From NCBI RefSeq assembly GCF_918797505.1, contig NC_092800.1, positions 40,715,430 through 40,779,429 on the forward strand: 64,000 nt of DNA, read 5' to 3'. Under the pieces are notes generated by a model. The model searched no databases. It saw only the letters and a list, made by a program, of their open reading frames with translations, and was not told the origin of the DNA. This document shows positions 20,399-32,349 of this stretch, piece after piece. Source of the stretch: Bemisia tabaci. Lineage: Eukaryota > Arthropoda > Insecta > Hemiptera > Aleyrodidae. The position numbers and the translations under genes are program-made. Each line of letters begins with the position of its first letter. The first letter of the stretch is position 1.

Positions 20399-23231
20399 AA
20401 ATATGAATAAAAATAATCTTTGAGATTTTTCGAGAATTTGCAGTGTACGAAAGGCACATGGACCCAGGCTGACGAATAAGCGTGCAGGAAGCGAATAACG
20501 AGACCGGAAATGCGTAGTTTAGAGGTTATGAAAGTTAGTCGAGTGCCAAACACATGTCAAGAACAATCTGACACTCTTATCTGTAAAACAGGAGGGTTAA
20601 ATTGCACAATCTCATATTTGGCAACAAACCTTAGCAAATACATGACACGTGCAGAGTAATTTGCGTCATTCAGATCATTTTTTGGCTAACTTTAAGTTTG
20701 GCACCGAAATTCCATCAAGAGAGTTCATTTGGCGAAACCGAGATACTCGATGCAGGCGATTTTGACAAATTCGTGTTTACGCTTGTAGTGCACTTGTTCC
20801 GACGATGAAGATTAGATGTCTACAAACTTGTCGGACATTCGATTCATGTTACATTGATACATTTCGACTGAATTTTCATTTTTAATCTCGGACGGAAAAC
20901 AAGATTCAGCGAATTTTTTATGCTTTAAAAGACCCTAGTTAATAAATTACACTGACGCCAGGACCGAAAAGCTTCCGTGTCTAACGTTCCATGATACGAC
21001 TTCCGCAATCTATCGAGCTGACGTTTTGAACTCCTTAGTGTATCTGTATTAATTTTGGGCTCTGCCGCTTCAGAATTAAATAATATCTAATTCTAATTAT
21101 TTGATAGTCTTTATACAACAGTTGGGATTTTTCCAATATGAGACTAAGAAAGTATGCTCCTTCACCTTATTGGTTAGTGTAAGTCTTGAAAAGTTCGCTG
21201 AAAAGTAAAGATGGTTTTTTCAAGTCATCACACATGGCTTAGAAGGGAAATATTTTCTAGCGTAGAAGTTTATTGCTATTATGTTTTTGGGGGGCTATGA
21301 ATTCTCGTAGATTTCTGTGGATGGGCACTGCTGCCCTCGGCTTTGTGCAAAGAACCCCCTCAAAATAAAGAATTTAGGAAATTAAAAAAGTTAATAAAAA
21401 TAAAAAAAAAATAAAAAACATGAGAAAAACCGTTAATTATCTCCAACCTCTACCTCATAGGTGGGGGCTTGATTGCTTTTGAAAACCATTTCATCAGGAG
21501 AAATACGACGACGATCAACCAGGAACTCGACGGCAGAAAATAAATGAAAAAATAATATGAAATATATAATCGTCCATTATTCTGCAGTTAGCCGATGGGG
21601 GAAGTTTTGATTGGATGTGACCGAGATGGATCGAAATAACTTCGTGAACATTCGATGTCCCTCTATTACGAAGCGAGGCAGCGTTCGAAACGCCTGCAAA
21701 ACGTGGGATAGGCAGATCGGATACGTGTAACGCAAATTGTATCCAAGCGGATTGAAGGGGCTTCAATGAAGCGCTGAATGTGGCCGTTCCACAGCATCAT
21801 ACAGACTGACAATAAATTGAATTGGAACTTGCCTTAATGTTGTTTTGGGTAGAATTTTTGAAAGGGGTTTTTGGTCTTAGTTATATGACGTACGTCTTTT
21901 GGCGTCTTTTTGAAGTCTTCGTCAAAAGACCCATTATTCTAGTTACAGAATTGAGACGATGTTACTCTAATTCCAGACCATTTCTTATCACAATTACTTA
22001 AGAGAGAAATATGATGCGAACTTTCTAAGGGTCAACTTTTCAAAATTAGAAAAAAGGAGGAAAAATACAGATTTTAAGGGCTCACGCCTTCGATGTAATT
22101 GGAGGATGAACTCTACCATAGAAATCGCGGGGAAAAAAAATAGAAAATTATAGAAATTGTAGAAATCATTTAATTTCCCATAAAACGCCGAAAAGCGAGT
22201 TCACTGTTTTTCCAGCAGTGTGAAAGGATTATCTTTGAAGACAGTTACTTGGGCGAATTCTTTGGAGGTTATAAATGTCATGCTAGAACTCTTCTCCTTT
22301 TTCTTAGAGTGGAAAAAAAATCTCATTATACACCAGCTATTCAACTGTCCTTGAGAAAATCACAATATAGAGTAAAAATAAATTGTAAAGACTTACAGAT
22401 TAGGTTTGCCGGTCGCTCCACCGATTCCAAAACCGGTTTTCCTCGGAAGGCGGCCGCGTTTTCAGAGAGGCAACTCCTGCACATAAGAAAATGAAAGTGT
22501 TATTTTTGTGTCTCCGTTAATCAAACCGAAGAAAAAACGAAAAACATGCCACAATCGTGAAAACTGGAAACAAACAGTTTTCCAATTTCATATTCAATAT
22601 TCACATTAAAATTTTTAGATTCGTGATAGGGAGGGAGAGAGAGAAAAAAAATTCAACGGCTGACACAGCGATCGTTGGAGGCAGGTGCACTTAAAAATGA
22701 TGATATTGAAAAATTCTTCCAGAGCAAATCTGATATCTTCCAGTCTGCAATACTGCACACTCCATGAGTCATATTATGCGAGCATAAAAATGCAGTTAGC
22801 GGAGAATTATTGTGCCAGACGTTTCTGAACGTGATTTCTGGGGCATAATTCGAAATGAATGCAATAGATAGACCAGAGCACTAGTCCAGAGTTGACAACT
22901 CGTGTAAACCTTTTTCTTCATCCACTAATGCGGACGCTCCTTAGTTTTAAATCTGGTCAAAAAGTGGTACGTGGCTCGTTCCGGCACACAGCAAAAATGA
23001 TATAAAGTTCCCAATCTCTCATAAAGACTAAACGTTCGCGAGAAATCGAAAAAGTGGCTGATTTTTAAATCCTGCTGACAGGTCTGGTTTTCGGTTTCCA
23101 GACGAAATCCAGAAATGTACGACTTAAAGAAGTTGACAACACAAGATTATGTCCGCTTGAATGTATGTAAAATAATATTCGTTGAAGCAGGCTATCTCAT
23201 CCATAGAATTGATTGATGATTATTTACAAGG
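20399..23231. other. Repeat-poor stretch without a recognisable gene
   Basis: Nothing can be named. A minus-strand frame at 21515-21766 (83 codons) lies in a GC-richer patch (21590-21780) and reads partly protein-like, but has no motif or good splice sites. ATGACGTACGTC at about 21885 is a small palindrome. Everything else is AT-rich unique DNA. Confidence 0.35.
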
Positions 23232-23355
23232 ACATTTTCCATTTAGGAACTACTATTTCTGGCTCATTTCAGAAACAAATTACATGTTGTCGGTTTCCGT
23301 GTAAACATAGGTGATTTTATAGATGAGACAGAAATAGTAATTCCTTACAGTAACA
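23232..23355. mobile_element. Family C palindrome, copy C3
   Basis: The arms are AGGAACTACTATTTCTGGCT and the complement (GAGACAGAAATAGTAATTCC); the core is TGTCGGTTTCCGTGTAAACA, TAGGTGATTTTATAG. The outermost GCATTTTGCAAT part is replaced by TACATG/CATGTA-like sequence, so the ends are diverged. Confidence 0.75.
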
Positions 23356-23907
23356 TGTAGGTAATCTAATTGATTTAAACGAAGGAAAAACGGCGTTGCC
23401 AATTTATTAACTTACGAGGCTCGGTACTGGACACTGAAGTTTTTGACTAATCGATATTAAGAAATGTCAGTTCGCTCTAACGGAGAAAAATATTATTTTC
23501 AAAAAACTTGAAATTTCACTTTTCTACGGCACATTTGTAATAGGTAAAACAAATAAGTGAAGGAAGGGGAGAAGGACCTTAAATATTGGTAAGCCGTAGC
23601 AGGCGGAGGGAAAATTACTACGAAAAGTTTAAAACTTGACTGGTGCTGTGCCCGGTTCGGCATGATACTATCAACGTGGAAAAACGGGATTCGTCAGCCA
23701 AAGGCAAAAGGTAAAGGCGGATCACCGTAGCGCACAGTGAACCGAACCATTGAGAGCGAGCAGACATGACATTTTTTAAAGAGAACAGCAAATTTTCATG
23801 TTTACTTTCGAATGTTTATGGGGAGCTTCGGAAAGAAACTCTCGCGAGGAAACCAATGGAACCATTTTCGCTTTAACATTTCGTATTAAATTGACGAAGA
23901 TAAAAGT
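23356..23907. other. Stretch without a recognisable gene
   Basis: Mixed composition; no repeat or exon signal is seen. Confidence 0.4.
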
Positions 23908-24120
23908 TTAAACTTTTTCCACATCATTTCTGATCTCTTCCAAAGCGTGCTCCACTGTGTGACGAGTGGACGTGGCAGCAAATTTGCGAAAATCGACGGA
24001 GCTCGCAATTTTCCGACGAGCAGGGATGCCGAATTGAACTAAAAAGCTCTCGTATGGATTTGCTGGGGAGTAATGGATGCTCATCTGACGGTGCGATTCG
24101 GCGCTTATGCGAAACAGCAC
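23908..24120 (-). CDS. Candidate terminal exon, unidentified product
   Basis: The minus-strand frame ends in TAA at 23908 and is GC-richer than its flanks. It reads SPANPYESFLVQFGIPARRK, then IASSVDFRKF and a helix-like TRHTVEHALEEIRNDVEKV. Composition is protein-like. An in-frame stop lies about 18 bases upstream of the first codon used here, so a splice acceptor near 24123-24126 (AATACAG or CAGCAG) would be needed, and its pyrimidine tract is poor. It could be the last exon of a gene running right to left, together with the candidate at 26753-26935, but the splice phases I can propose do not join directly. Not identified. Confidence 0.27.
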   Translation of the reverse strand: MLFRISAESHRQMSIHYSPANPYESFLVQFGIPARRKIASSVDFRKFAATSTRHTVEHALEEIRNDVEKV

Positions 24121-26752
24121 TGCTGTATTTACTTACGCGAATTTTCCCGTTCACATGAACGAACCAATGAAATACCGTGAAATATGGAGAGGGAAAAGTG
24201 ATTGAACTCTATACGACATTTTTTCAATTAATTGCTATAGCTTCAATATTTGTTTCAGCCACACTTTCGGTCGAGCCAAAAAGTCATGCAATAAAATCTT
24301 TCGTCTAAAATTTTGCGGATGCGTGGATAAAAAGTTTTGGAACCACTGGAAAATTATTAAATAAACCATGATGAAAATGCGATACGTCCTTGTAGAACGT
24401 AACAAGGCTTGGATTCCAGATGTTAGACCGCGGCTACGTTATCAGGCAACGCGGGTATCTGTTGGGAGAAGATAAGTGCTTCCAAGCTTAGTTTTACGTT
24501 TTCATGAAATTCAGACGCAAAAAAAATTGAGTGCTCTAACTCTCCGTGCACTTCAACGAACACAATGCTGAGAATCCTATATGAAAACGTGCTGAAACTG
24601 TTGTGAAACGTCTAGCATATCAGGAATAACTAAGTATGCTACAAGGCGAATATTTTTGCGGTAATATCTGCACTCCAAAAAGCTCTTTCGGTTCCTGCTG
24701 CTGAAATTTAGCAAAATGCGGTAGGTTTGGCATGATACACTGAGCTTTTGGCAGTTTAATTACAGAATACTACCACCAAATCAGGAACTAATACGAAACA
24801 ATGTTCATTGCTGGTGGTTTTGGTCACTAATTTTTATGGCACTCGTATGGACGCCTAAATGAGCATGGTGGTCAAAAATTACCAAATTCAATAAATAAAT
24901 TACTAGTAATATCATCGTACGAATTAGAACATCCTAATGCGTCGAAACTTCAGCCCAAATCGTTCACTCTTCTCTCCAACAAAATGCTCAATAAAGTACA
25001 CGAAAACCGCTGAAAATTGATCCTTCAATTAGTGCTTCCAAACTACTGCGTCATGTCATTGAGAACTCATGATCTGAATACGATGGAGGAAGGTGATCAG
25101 GTTTCCTCGTAAATAAACATTTTGTCCGGGGGCAAATACAGAACCCGGAATGAAATTGAACCGATTGTTTTCCAACTGATGTAAGCGTCACAAACACGAT
25201 TTCGAGAAAAACGAGAGAGACTGAATTATTCGAATGTAGCCGGTTGGTAAAACCCGTAAATTTAAAAGCTTAGTTCAGATCTTAAAAATTGATATTCTGA
25301 GCTTCAATGCCCTTATGCCGTGATATGCATCTTGCTATTGGCATTGAAATACCAATTTTGAAATTTTGGCGCTGCGTAATTTAAAAAAAGAGGTTTGATC
25401 AGGGCGTTCATCCTAAGGACAACAATGGTGTTTCGTGTATGTGCCCTACTCATTCTTTCTAGCAAGCACATGGAAAGTACCTACTAAGGTTTTAAGGCAC
25501 TTTAAAAAAAAAAAAAAAAAAAAATTGAAATACCTACATGGCAATTCCGAAAAAAAAATGTCTGAGCTAATGACGTCTCAGGGATTCAGCCTTTCGTCTT
25601 TAAAACCAAGTTTGAAGGTTGAAGTTTATGAAAACACCAACTTCCACGTGTTATTTCCTACTAGATCACTTTGTGGTACTTTTAAAACACCGAGAGAAAA
25701 AATAACACGAAAGCTCGGAAAATATGGAAAGTATAACACAAGGAACTAGAGCCTTGGGGCTTTTCTGGGAATTCTCAGTTTTTTCATTTTTTGGGGGCTT
25801 TTAGTATACTTTAATTGTGCCTAACACAGGTTTCTGTTAGTATATGTTTCACGCTTCTATATTAACCGAAATCAACACAATAGCACAAACAATTTTCTCA
25901 GCGCATACGCCTTGTACGCCTACCTAACTTTCGATGACAGGTACCTCAAGTTTTACTGAATGGTCTCCGCGAACGGTCGCAGTCACCATGATCAGAAAAA
26001 GTACTGGTGATTGATGTGAAACGTCCGAAAAAGCTGAAACGTATCGATTGATTCGACAGGGACACTACAAGGAAGGACCTTGTGATCGCGGTGAGAAATA
26101 ACGGTCTGACAAAATTCAAGGATTTGAGGAAACTGTTTCCCTAGTGCCCGCTGCCACCACCGCCGCGCCGTGTGTTAGCGTAGTCGTGGGCGGAGCTCAA
26201 GTAGAAAATTCCCGTCAACACATTTTCCGTAGGGAAATAAGTCATTTACGCTGTTGGAACAGGTGGGGAATCGAAAAAAATAAGCGTATAAAACACTAAA
26301 GTAGGTTGCCTTGCCGGTGTCATGTCAGCTCGTGCGAAAACCGTTTATGCTGAATGTACCCAGAGTTAAAGACTCATGTGGTATGAGTATTACCGTGTCT
26401 GTGCCGCTCTCTGATTGGTCCACCGGTCATGAGCCTTGAATTGGGTACTTGGTACTCGATTTGCACAATTCCAACGAGAGTAATTTGGACTCCTCAAGGA
26501 AGAATGCAATTATCGCCGAAAAGATCGATCAAAGTTTGGTTAAAACTCATTTTGGAGGGCGAAAATAAGACAATTTCCTGTCACATTTAAAACTCTGTTG
26601 CCACTTGGTTTCCTTATACAGTGAGCCCTTAAGACTCCATCAAGGCCTAAAACTTATACAGGCCAATCGGAAAGCAACAAAGATCTCCAATATTGTAAGG
26701 ATTGAAATGACTTATTTTATCCTCTTAGATAGCTTGGGCATGAGACACTAAC
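24121..26752. other. Repeat-poor stretch without a recognisable gene
   Basis: AT-rich unique sequence with an A21 run (25504-25524). The 104-codon + frame 25435-25749 runs through the A-run and is rejected. A GC-richer patch lies at 26130-26220 with no exon signal. Confidence 0.4.
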
Positions 26753-26935
26753 CTCGAGTTCCTCTCAATTGAAAGCCCCTTTAGAGTGGAGTAAAACACA
26801 CTCAAACTGCGAGTTAAGGGGACGATAAATAATATATGAGCCACCGCTGATGTAAGGAGGACGGCAAAAGAGCATGCAAAAGCAGCGAGGGCGATGGACA
26901 GGAACAGTAAATGGTACATGCGACTATTCGTACTT
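26753..26935 (-). CDS. Candidate exon of a membrane protein, unidentified
   Basis: The minus-strand frame reads MYHLLFLSIALAAFACSF, then AVLLTSAVAHILFIVPLTRS, giving one or two hydrophobic membrane-spanning stretches followed by a polar tail (LKGLSIERNSR). Codons across the hydrophobic part are rich in C at the third position (TCC ATC GCC CTC), unlike the AT-rich surroundings. It ends at a good donor, GAG|GTTAGT (intron from 26752). A possible acceptor, GGTGGCTTAG, precedes it at 26936. It may be an internal exon of a multi-pass protein or, with the ATG at 26919, a first coding exon with signal peptide. No family is recognised. Confidence 0.33.
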
Positions 26936-28739
26936 CTAAGCCACCGCGATTGCATATTCGAAGATTTGAAGGCGTTTTGATTGGAGCAGGGTCACTAGGT
27001 TCGTTTTCAGGACTTTATTGTTACGACTTCGTACTCGATTGATTGAGGTACTTAATGATGGTTTCAGGTATGGCTTTCGACCCGAGGTCGTCTCAAGATT
27101 AACTTCAATTTCCAAAGATATATTGTTTGAAAGACGAAAAGCAAACAAGACTGGATACTTGCACATTATTTTTAAATAAATCGTTTTATTCTATAGCTTA
27201 AGTTTTTTCGTTCCATGAGAGACAAAAAAAAATAAGATAGAGGGGAAAAATATAAATAATTAAACTACTCACACATGTAAGAAAAAAGAAAACGGAAATT
27301 AGAAAACTATAAACAAAAGCAACGGAAATGGAAAAAAAATTATTTCGTGCAAAGAAAAAGTAAATGATACGAAATAATTATGGGATTATGCACAGCCGGG
27401 AGCCCACCACCATGCATGTTGTAACGCATTTGATGATGAGTTCTCTTATAAGCTCTTCCGTCAGACTGAATAATTGGCACTTAGGAAAGCTGAACAATTT
27501 TCCGTTTCAACGACGCGCGAATCATTTTCCACACAATGCGAGTAAGCTGCTTGGCATGGGACTGAGGCAGAACTTACAGCTGAAACCTCACTACACTTAA
27601 TGACATTGTTCGTGTTCCTGGTCGTTAAAATGTTGATGATGACGCAACACTCCACTCCTCGCTGATGCCACAATTCGATAATATCCTTGAACTGAAGTTC
27701 CGTTTGTAAAGACTCTGGCTATTTTCAGATTTTCTATGAAGGTGCGGAAACTTGGGACCTTTAATAGAGTTATAGAAGACTCATTTTTTTCATTTTTGTA
27801 CCTACTAACATTAAATTTACGAATCACGATGGTGAATCTTTTATCTCGCGTCAAAAGCTCGCCTCGTTATTCTGTAAATTTCATAAGTCTCGATCTTCGG
27901 TTAAAAAGTTTGACTGTATACTCTGAGTGTTTATTGGTACCTACTCACTATCTAAAATACTTGCTTTTTCATTATCTTTTCTTTACATTTTCCATTCTTC
28001 TGCCCCAGAAAATAGTCGCTGTATGAGTTTCCCAAAACCCTAGCTTTCTGGTGGCCCAATCGACACTTTGAACTCTGACAAGAACTTTCGAGAAACGAAA
28101 AAAAATCTGAATTGAAAAAATAAGACCATGAAAATTCTAGAGGAAACCAGTAAACAAAAATGCGCAGAACTAAAACAAGATTTTGCGGGAAAATGATTTA
28201 AAAAAACCTGTATAAAAATTGCATACCTCTAAGGCTCTCTCTTTCGTCATCGCAAAAATCTCGAATTAAAGCGCCTTACCGCGAAAATTCCGCAAGATTC
28301 CTTCAAATTCGACCCGACCTCCGTAAATTCGCGCTTTTGCAAATCGTTTCCGTGCTACTTCTTCCTGACAGTGGACACCCGACCTACTCAGAGTGCGTAT
28401 CGAATTTGAGCCTGATAGAAGTAGTGATAGAAGCGGCCTCAAAGGGGGAATCAAGTGGCATCAGAGACGGGAATCGGACCAAGTAAAGGGCCGGCCGGCC
28501 CGGCGACACAGCACATACCGGGAACCGGGTACAGCTGGATGACTCGCTCAATGAGATTTTCCTGGTATCCGACTCGGACATTCCCAGAACTCACCGCTTG
28601 CCCCCCCCCCCTCCCTGAGTCCCCCTCGCCCCCCCTTCTTGACTCCCCATCCCCCTTCAAGCCCACCGCCAGCGCCAATTTGAATCTGCCGACGTTCAGA
28701 ACTTAAGACCTGCCATATCCATTTCTGATGACCCCAGAG
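26936..28739. other. Stretch without a certain gene
   Basis: A minus-strand frame ending at 27461 (HCVENDSRVVETENCSAFL and onward) follows a GAGGTTTCAG that could be an acceptor near 27577. It is weaker than the candidate at 26753-26935. Positions 28440-28700 are C-rich on + (CCCCCCCCCC at 28602-28611) and give compositional Pro/Gly frames. No other signal is seen. Confidence 0.35.
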
Positions 28740-29033
28740 CTGCCATGATAGCGAAGAGAGCAGTAAGTGCCAGTGGCGTGGCGTGCTTTGCGATACATCG
28801 ATTGATACGCCACTCAAACCTATGAAAAAAGATCGATTATCAGGGTGTTCGCAGCGAACACCTTAGTAATCGATTCTTTACCATAGCTTCAAATGGCAAG
28901 ATATCGATAATCGATTATTTACGCTACGCCACTGGTAAGTGCATGCTGGGATGAACCACGAGACACATAAAAGCATGTGCTAACCATGGTTCATACAGAA
29001 ATGCACTTACTGCTCTCTTCACTATCACGGTGG
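28740..29033. mobile_element. Family B hairpin, copy B2, split by an A element
   Basis: The left arm CTGCCATGATAGCGAAGAGA, GCAGTAAGTGC is interrupted at 28771 by a complete A element. The rest continues GCATGCTGGGATGAACCACG and ends in GCACTTACTGCTCTCTTCAC, TATCACGGTGG. Removing the A element plus one 8-bp duplication leaves an uninterrupted hairpin of about 122 bp, the same length as B1. Confidence 0.85.
28771..28934. mobile_element. Family A hAT-like MITE, copy A2 (intact)
   Basis: The 164-bp element has ends CAGTGGCGTGGCGTG and the complementary TACGCTACGCCACTG. It is flanked by GTAAGTGC on both sides (28763-28770 and 28935-28942), a perfect 8-bp target duplication. CAGNG-type ends with 8-bp duplications are characteristic of hAT transposons. 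The interior has paired ATCGAT-rich segments and the block TCAAACCTATGAAAAAAGAT. It has no coding capacity and must have been moved by a transposase encoded elsewhere. Confidence 0.92.
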
Positions 29034-29043
29034 ACAACTCCAT

Positions 29044-29197
29044 CGGTGGCGAGTCGTGCTTTGCGACAAATCGACTGATCGGTCATTTAAACCTATGGAA
29101 AAGGGTCGATTATCATGGTTCACCTGAACGATCGATTCTTTGCCGTATCTTCAAATGAGAACATATCGATAGTCGATAATACACGCCTCGTTGCCGA
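29044..29197. mobile_element. Family A MITE, copy A3 (degraded)
   Basis: It aligns with A2 through GGTGGCGAGTCGTGCTTTGC, TCATTTAAACCTATGGAAAA, GGGTCGATTATCATGG, CGATCGATTCTTTGCC and ATATCGATAGTCGATAAT. The right end (CGCCTCGTTGCCG) is worn. It lies only 10 bp beyond B2, so two A copies sit 110 bp apart in the same orientation. Confidence 0.75.
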
Positions 29198-30230
29198 ATG
29201 GGACGTCTTCCCTAAACACGACATTGTAGGTCTGCGAGCGAGCGTATAATGCTGATTTTAAAAAATCAAGTTTTACCGATGAACTTGCGCACCCCCCGTT
29301 TGTGATCGAGAATTGTTCTCAATGAAAAACAAGCTTTGCAGCGGAAGCTCGTGGATGAAGTGAGCATTACTCATTTTGAATATTTATGTCCGATGAGTCA
29401 CATTTTTCCGTTGTTTTTTCTTAGTCCTTTCATTAGGGTCCTCAGTTTTGGCGAGTCAAAACTTCGCCAAGACGCTGATAAAAACACTCGGAACACCTAT
29501 TTGCTTATTACTTTATCTTCTGGGTCGGTCGCGGTCGGCTCAACAACCGACATCAAACGCGCAGAGCTCACTTTTATAAATACGCCTGTTTCCTTATCGA
29601 AGGTTGCCTAAGCGCGGTCCAATCGACTGATTATTGTATCGAATTGCTTTAGACAAAGTCTCATCCCGACTTGGCAGCGATCTCTTATCTTGCTGCTTCA
29701 TTTAAACGTGGTGATACGCACGGTATGAACTGTGCTCTGCAACCGCTGATCTCATGACTGACTGACTGACATTAGCAGTGATTTCATAGCGATTTCAGGA
29801 GAGGGTCTAATTACTGAAAATCGAAACTGTTATCAAGGAGGAAACGTCAGACTGTGACTACGTCACGGACATTCAACAAGTTGGTTCCCACGAATATCGG
29901 ATCACTCAACCTAACTTGAATATGATTCAGCCGTATGAATTTGGTTCCGCTTTTAAAAAGCTCAAGAGAAACATGGATTAGGAGGTTTGCTCCTGGTTTT
30001 GCAGAGTGATGGAGGCTATTTCTTCCGCGGGTTCTTAGCTTCTTGACGTTGGAGACTAAATATTTCAGAAACCCCGCACTAACAGTCTAGGCAATTTAAC
30101 CAGGTGAGGGAAAAAAGAAAGAAGTATGGAGACTTGGAAAATGGAAATATAATGCCTCTATGCATAAAATTCGGCTAGCATGCAGTCATGACGTGGCGTG
30201 CCGAGCGCAATGTCACGAGGGAAGGCGAAA
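29198..30230. other. Stretch without a recognisable gene
   Basis: Unique sequence. A 91-codon + frame (29336-29611) has no motif. ACTGACTGACTGAC near 29758 is a short microsatellite. Confidence 0.4.
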
Positions 30231-30349
30231 AGGAAAGCCGGGCGCCTTCAATTTTGTGCATGCTTCACGCACGTCCATGGAGCTCGAATAGTTGCATCCC
30301 GCGCCGTGATTGTTCCGTCGCCTGCCTTCGCGTCGTTTAAACTGACAAC
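30231..30349 (-). repeat. Family U conserved block, copy 2 (inverted)
   Basis: It is the reverse complement of the block at 13960-14072; see that entry. Differences are mostly single-base substitutions with a few small indels at the far end. Confidence 0.6.
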
Positions 30350-30980
30350 GATTCAATGAGCAAGAAGTCGGCGCTTTTCTTTGAAAGTTTTGACAAATTA
30401 AGTTGGGATTGGTAAACCGATTGCTCGTGTATTAGGTCATCTAACTATTTTAGGCATGTGTTGCACAAAACGCTAACGTGTATAAGCAATTTCGAGGGAT
30501 TAGTGAAAATAAAGGCAAACTCGAAAGTAAAAGGTTCCGTTGATGCTTTTGGGTAGACTCTGTTGGAATATGCAAATAAACCATGGTGAGTGCTTAAGAA
30601 GTAGAAATGGTAATAATAATAAAGAAAGGAAAAGGAAGACACAGAAACAATCCAATACGTTATTTTAGATTCGATCTGGCCTTCATTGCTTACAAATCAT
30701 CATACACAGTTTTGTGCACGCGTTTCACAGTAATGCAGGTTGCATTGCTAAATTAATACAAAGTTGACCGACAGGCTTACATTGCATAAAAATCTACAGC
30801 GCGGAAAAAATTGGTTGAATTTTTATCACAATCTATGCAATTAGTAACTTGTAATTAACTCTAAAACGTTACACAATCTGGAGAGCATCTGGATGAACAT
30901 TGCTCGGTTTGCAGAGACAGGCCTGAGCTGGCAAGGTCAAAAATTCAAGCTTGTCTTCTTCGACCCTTCGTTATCCACTT
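30350..30980. other. Stretch without a recognisable gene
   Basis: AT-rich unique sequence; no repeat or exon signal was found. Confidence 0.4.
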
Positions 30981-31219
30981 TGCCACGCTACGGCAAAACA
31001 ACGTATGGACATGGCCAAATTGCCAAATTTACGACGTTGCCGCATATACTATACTCTGGGATAATTATTGTGAATTAATTCCCAAATTTTTCGGGAAAAT
31101 TCCAACGCGATTTAATTTTAGAGAAAAAATATTAGTAGACTTTCTCAAAAACAGATATTCCTGTCGGGAAAATTTTACATCATTCAGAAGTTCATACGCA
31201 TTTTTTCTTAGCGTGGCAG
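30981..31219. mobile_element. Family D element, copy 2 (diverged)
   Basis: The left end TGCCACGCTACGGCAAAACA, ACGTATGGACAT and the right end AAGTTCATACGCATTTTTTC, TTAGCGTGGCAGT are inverted matches of the family ends. The middle has TTTTCGGGAAAATT and TGTCGGGAAAATTTTAC paired in opposite sense. Confidence 0.65.
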
Positions 31220-31246
31220 TGTTACATATGGCACCCTTTCTCTATT

Positions 31247-31445
31247 CTGTAAGGAAACGACGCGTGAGCTGTCGGATGTTGCCATACTTTCCCTGATAAA
31301 AAATTCATTTTTGAAGGAAGTTAAAAATATGAATCCTTTAAACTATCGGATACTACCGAAATTAACTTCGCTAAAAAGGTGGAATAAATATGGTAAGAAC
31401 TTTCCCTGAAACTTCGAACTTCAACGAGTTTTTCCTTAGCACAGA
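31247..31445. mobile_element. Family D element, copy 3 (diverged)
   Basis: It begins CTGTAAGGAAACGACGCGTG and ends GAGTTTTTCCTTAGCACAG. Inside, GTTGCCATACTTTCCCTGAT corresponds to the GTTGCCAAATTTCC block of intact copies. It follows copy 2 by 27 bp. Confidence 0.55.
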
Positions 31446-31559
31446 AATATACCTCCGAAAATGACAAAATTGAATACAGCTATGCCAGGGTAAAACACCA
31501 TGTGAGCATTTCAATGCTGTGAATTTTGCCTGATGTAATAATGATAGTGAGCGATGCAG

Positions 31560-31716
31560 TAAGTAATTTTTGAAATTTTCAGAGACGCTAGAAAGCCGCA
31601 AATAAATCTCTCTGAGAACTCTTGAAATAAAATTCAAAATTTTTCCAGAAAATTCGTTTTATATCGGAAGCAATTTGACAACGTTCAATAGGGTTTATTC
31701 GGCGTTTTAACACGAT
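31560..31716. mobile_element. Family D fragment, right half
   Basis: CCAGAAAATTCGTTTTATAT, CGGAAGCAATTTGACAACGT and TTATTCGGCGTTTT match the right half of intact D elements. The left half is not recognisable. This is the third D-type sequence in 750 bp. Confidence 0.45.
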
Positions 31717-32090
31717 GTGAACTTCGAACGGCAACGCCGAGTGTGTCGGGTTGATATCAGCATCAAGTCGACGAACGGGTTACGTTTAATCTGCATAATA
31801 ATGGCACGAAGAACAGCGAGAAAAAAGTAAAAAGAGTTTCGTAACACTCATGAAAACAGTTGATTTTGAGACAGAGAACAAAAACTCAAGGGCAACCCGC
31901 TCCTCTCCTCGCCTGCCACCCTCCACCCCACACAATTTACTACATCAGTTGACAAATCTGAGGCAGTGATCATTACGGAAATTGTAATTTGTCAAGGGGC
32001 TTTAATGCGAGGTTTATCAATTCAAAATCTGTCGTTAGTTCCTTACTGATTGTAAAATGGAACACCTGACAAGGTACCATCTAAAGCACT
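31717..32090. other. Stretch without a recognisable gene
   Basis: Unique sequence with nothing identified. Confidence 0.4.
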
Positions 32091-32349
32091 TCGTTGTCCT
32101 TTTCCTGCCAAAGAAGCACAAACGCCGACGTGTAAAAATTTCCGCCACCATTTTATTTTTTGACAGAGAAATTGTTGGTTGAATCTATATGAAAATTTCA
32201 CTGAATTTCATCGGCAGTACAAAGAACATGCAGTGAAATTTTCGGACAGCTTCGTTAATCAATTTTTCTGTAAAAAAGTAAAACGGCTGCGGAAATTTTG
32301 AAACGTCGCATGGCGCTTTTGGTACATTGGCCGGAAGGTGCCGGACGAC
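32091..32349. mobile_element. Family E inverted-repeat element, copy E3
   Basis: The left arm has TTTCCTGCCAAAGAAGCACA, AACGCCGACGTGTAAAAATT and CCGCCACCATTTTATTTTTT. The right arm is the complement, ending GCGGAAATTTTGAAACGTCG, CATGGCGCTTTTGGTACATT, GGCCGGAAGGTG. Unlike E1 and E2 it is not followed by a C element. Confidence 0.8.
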
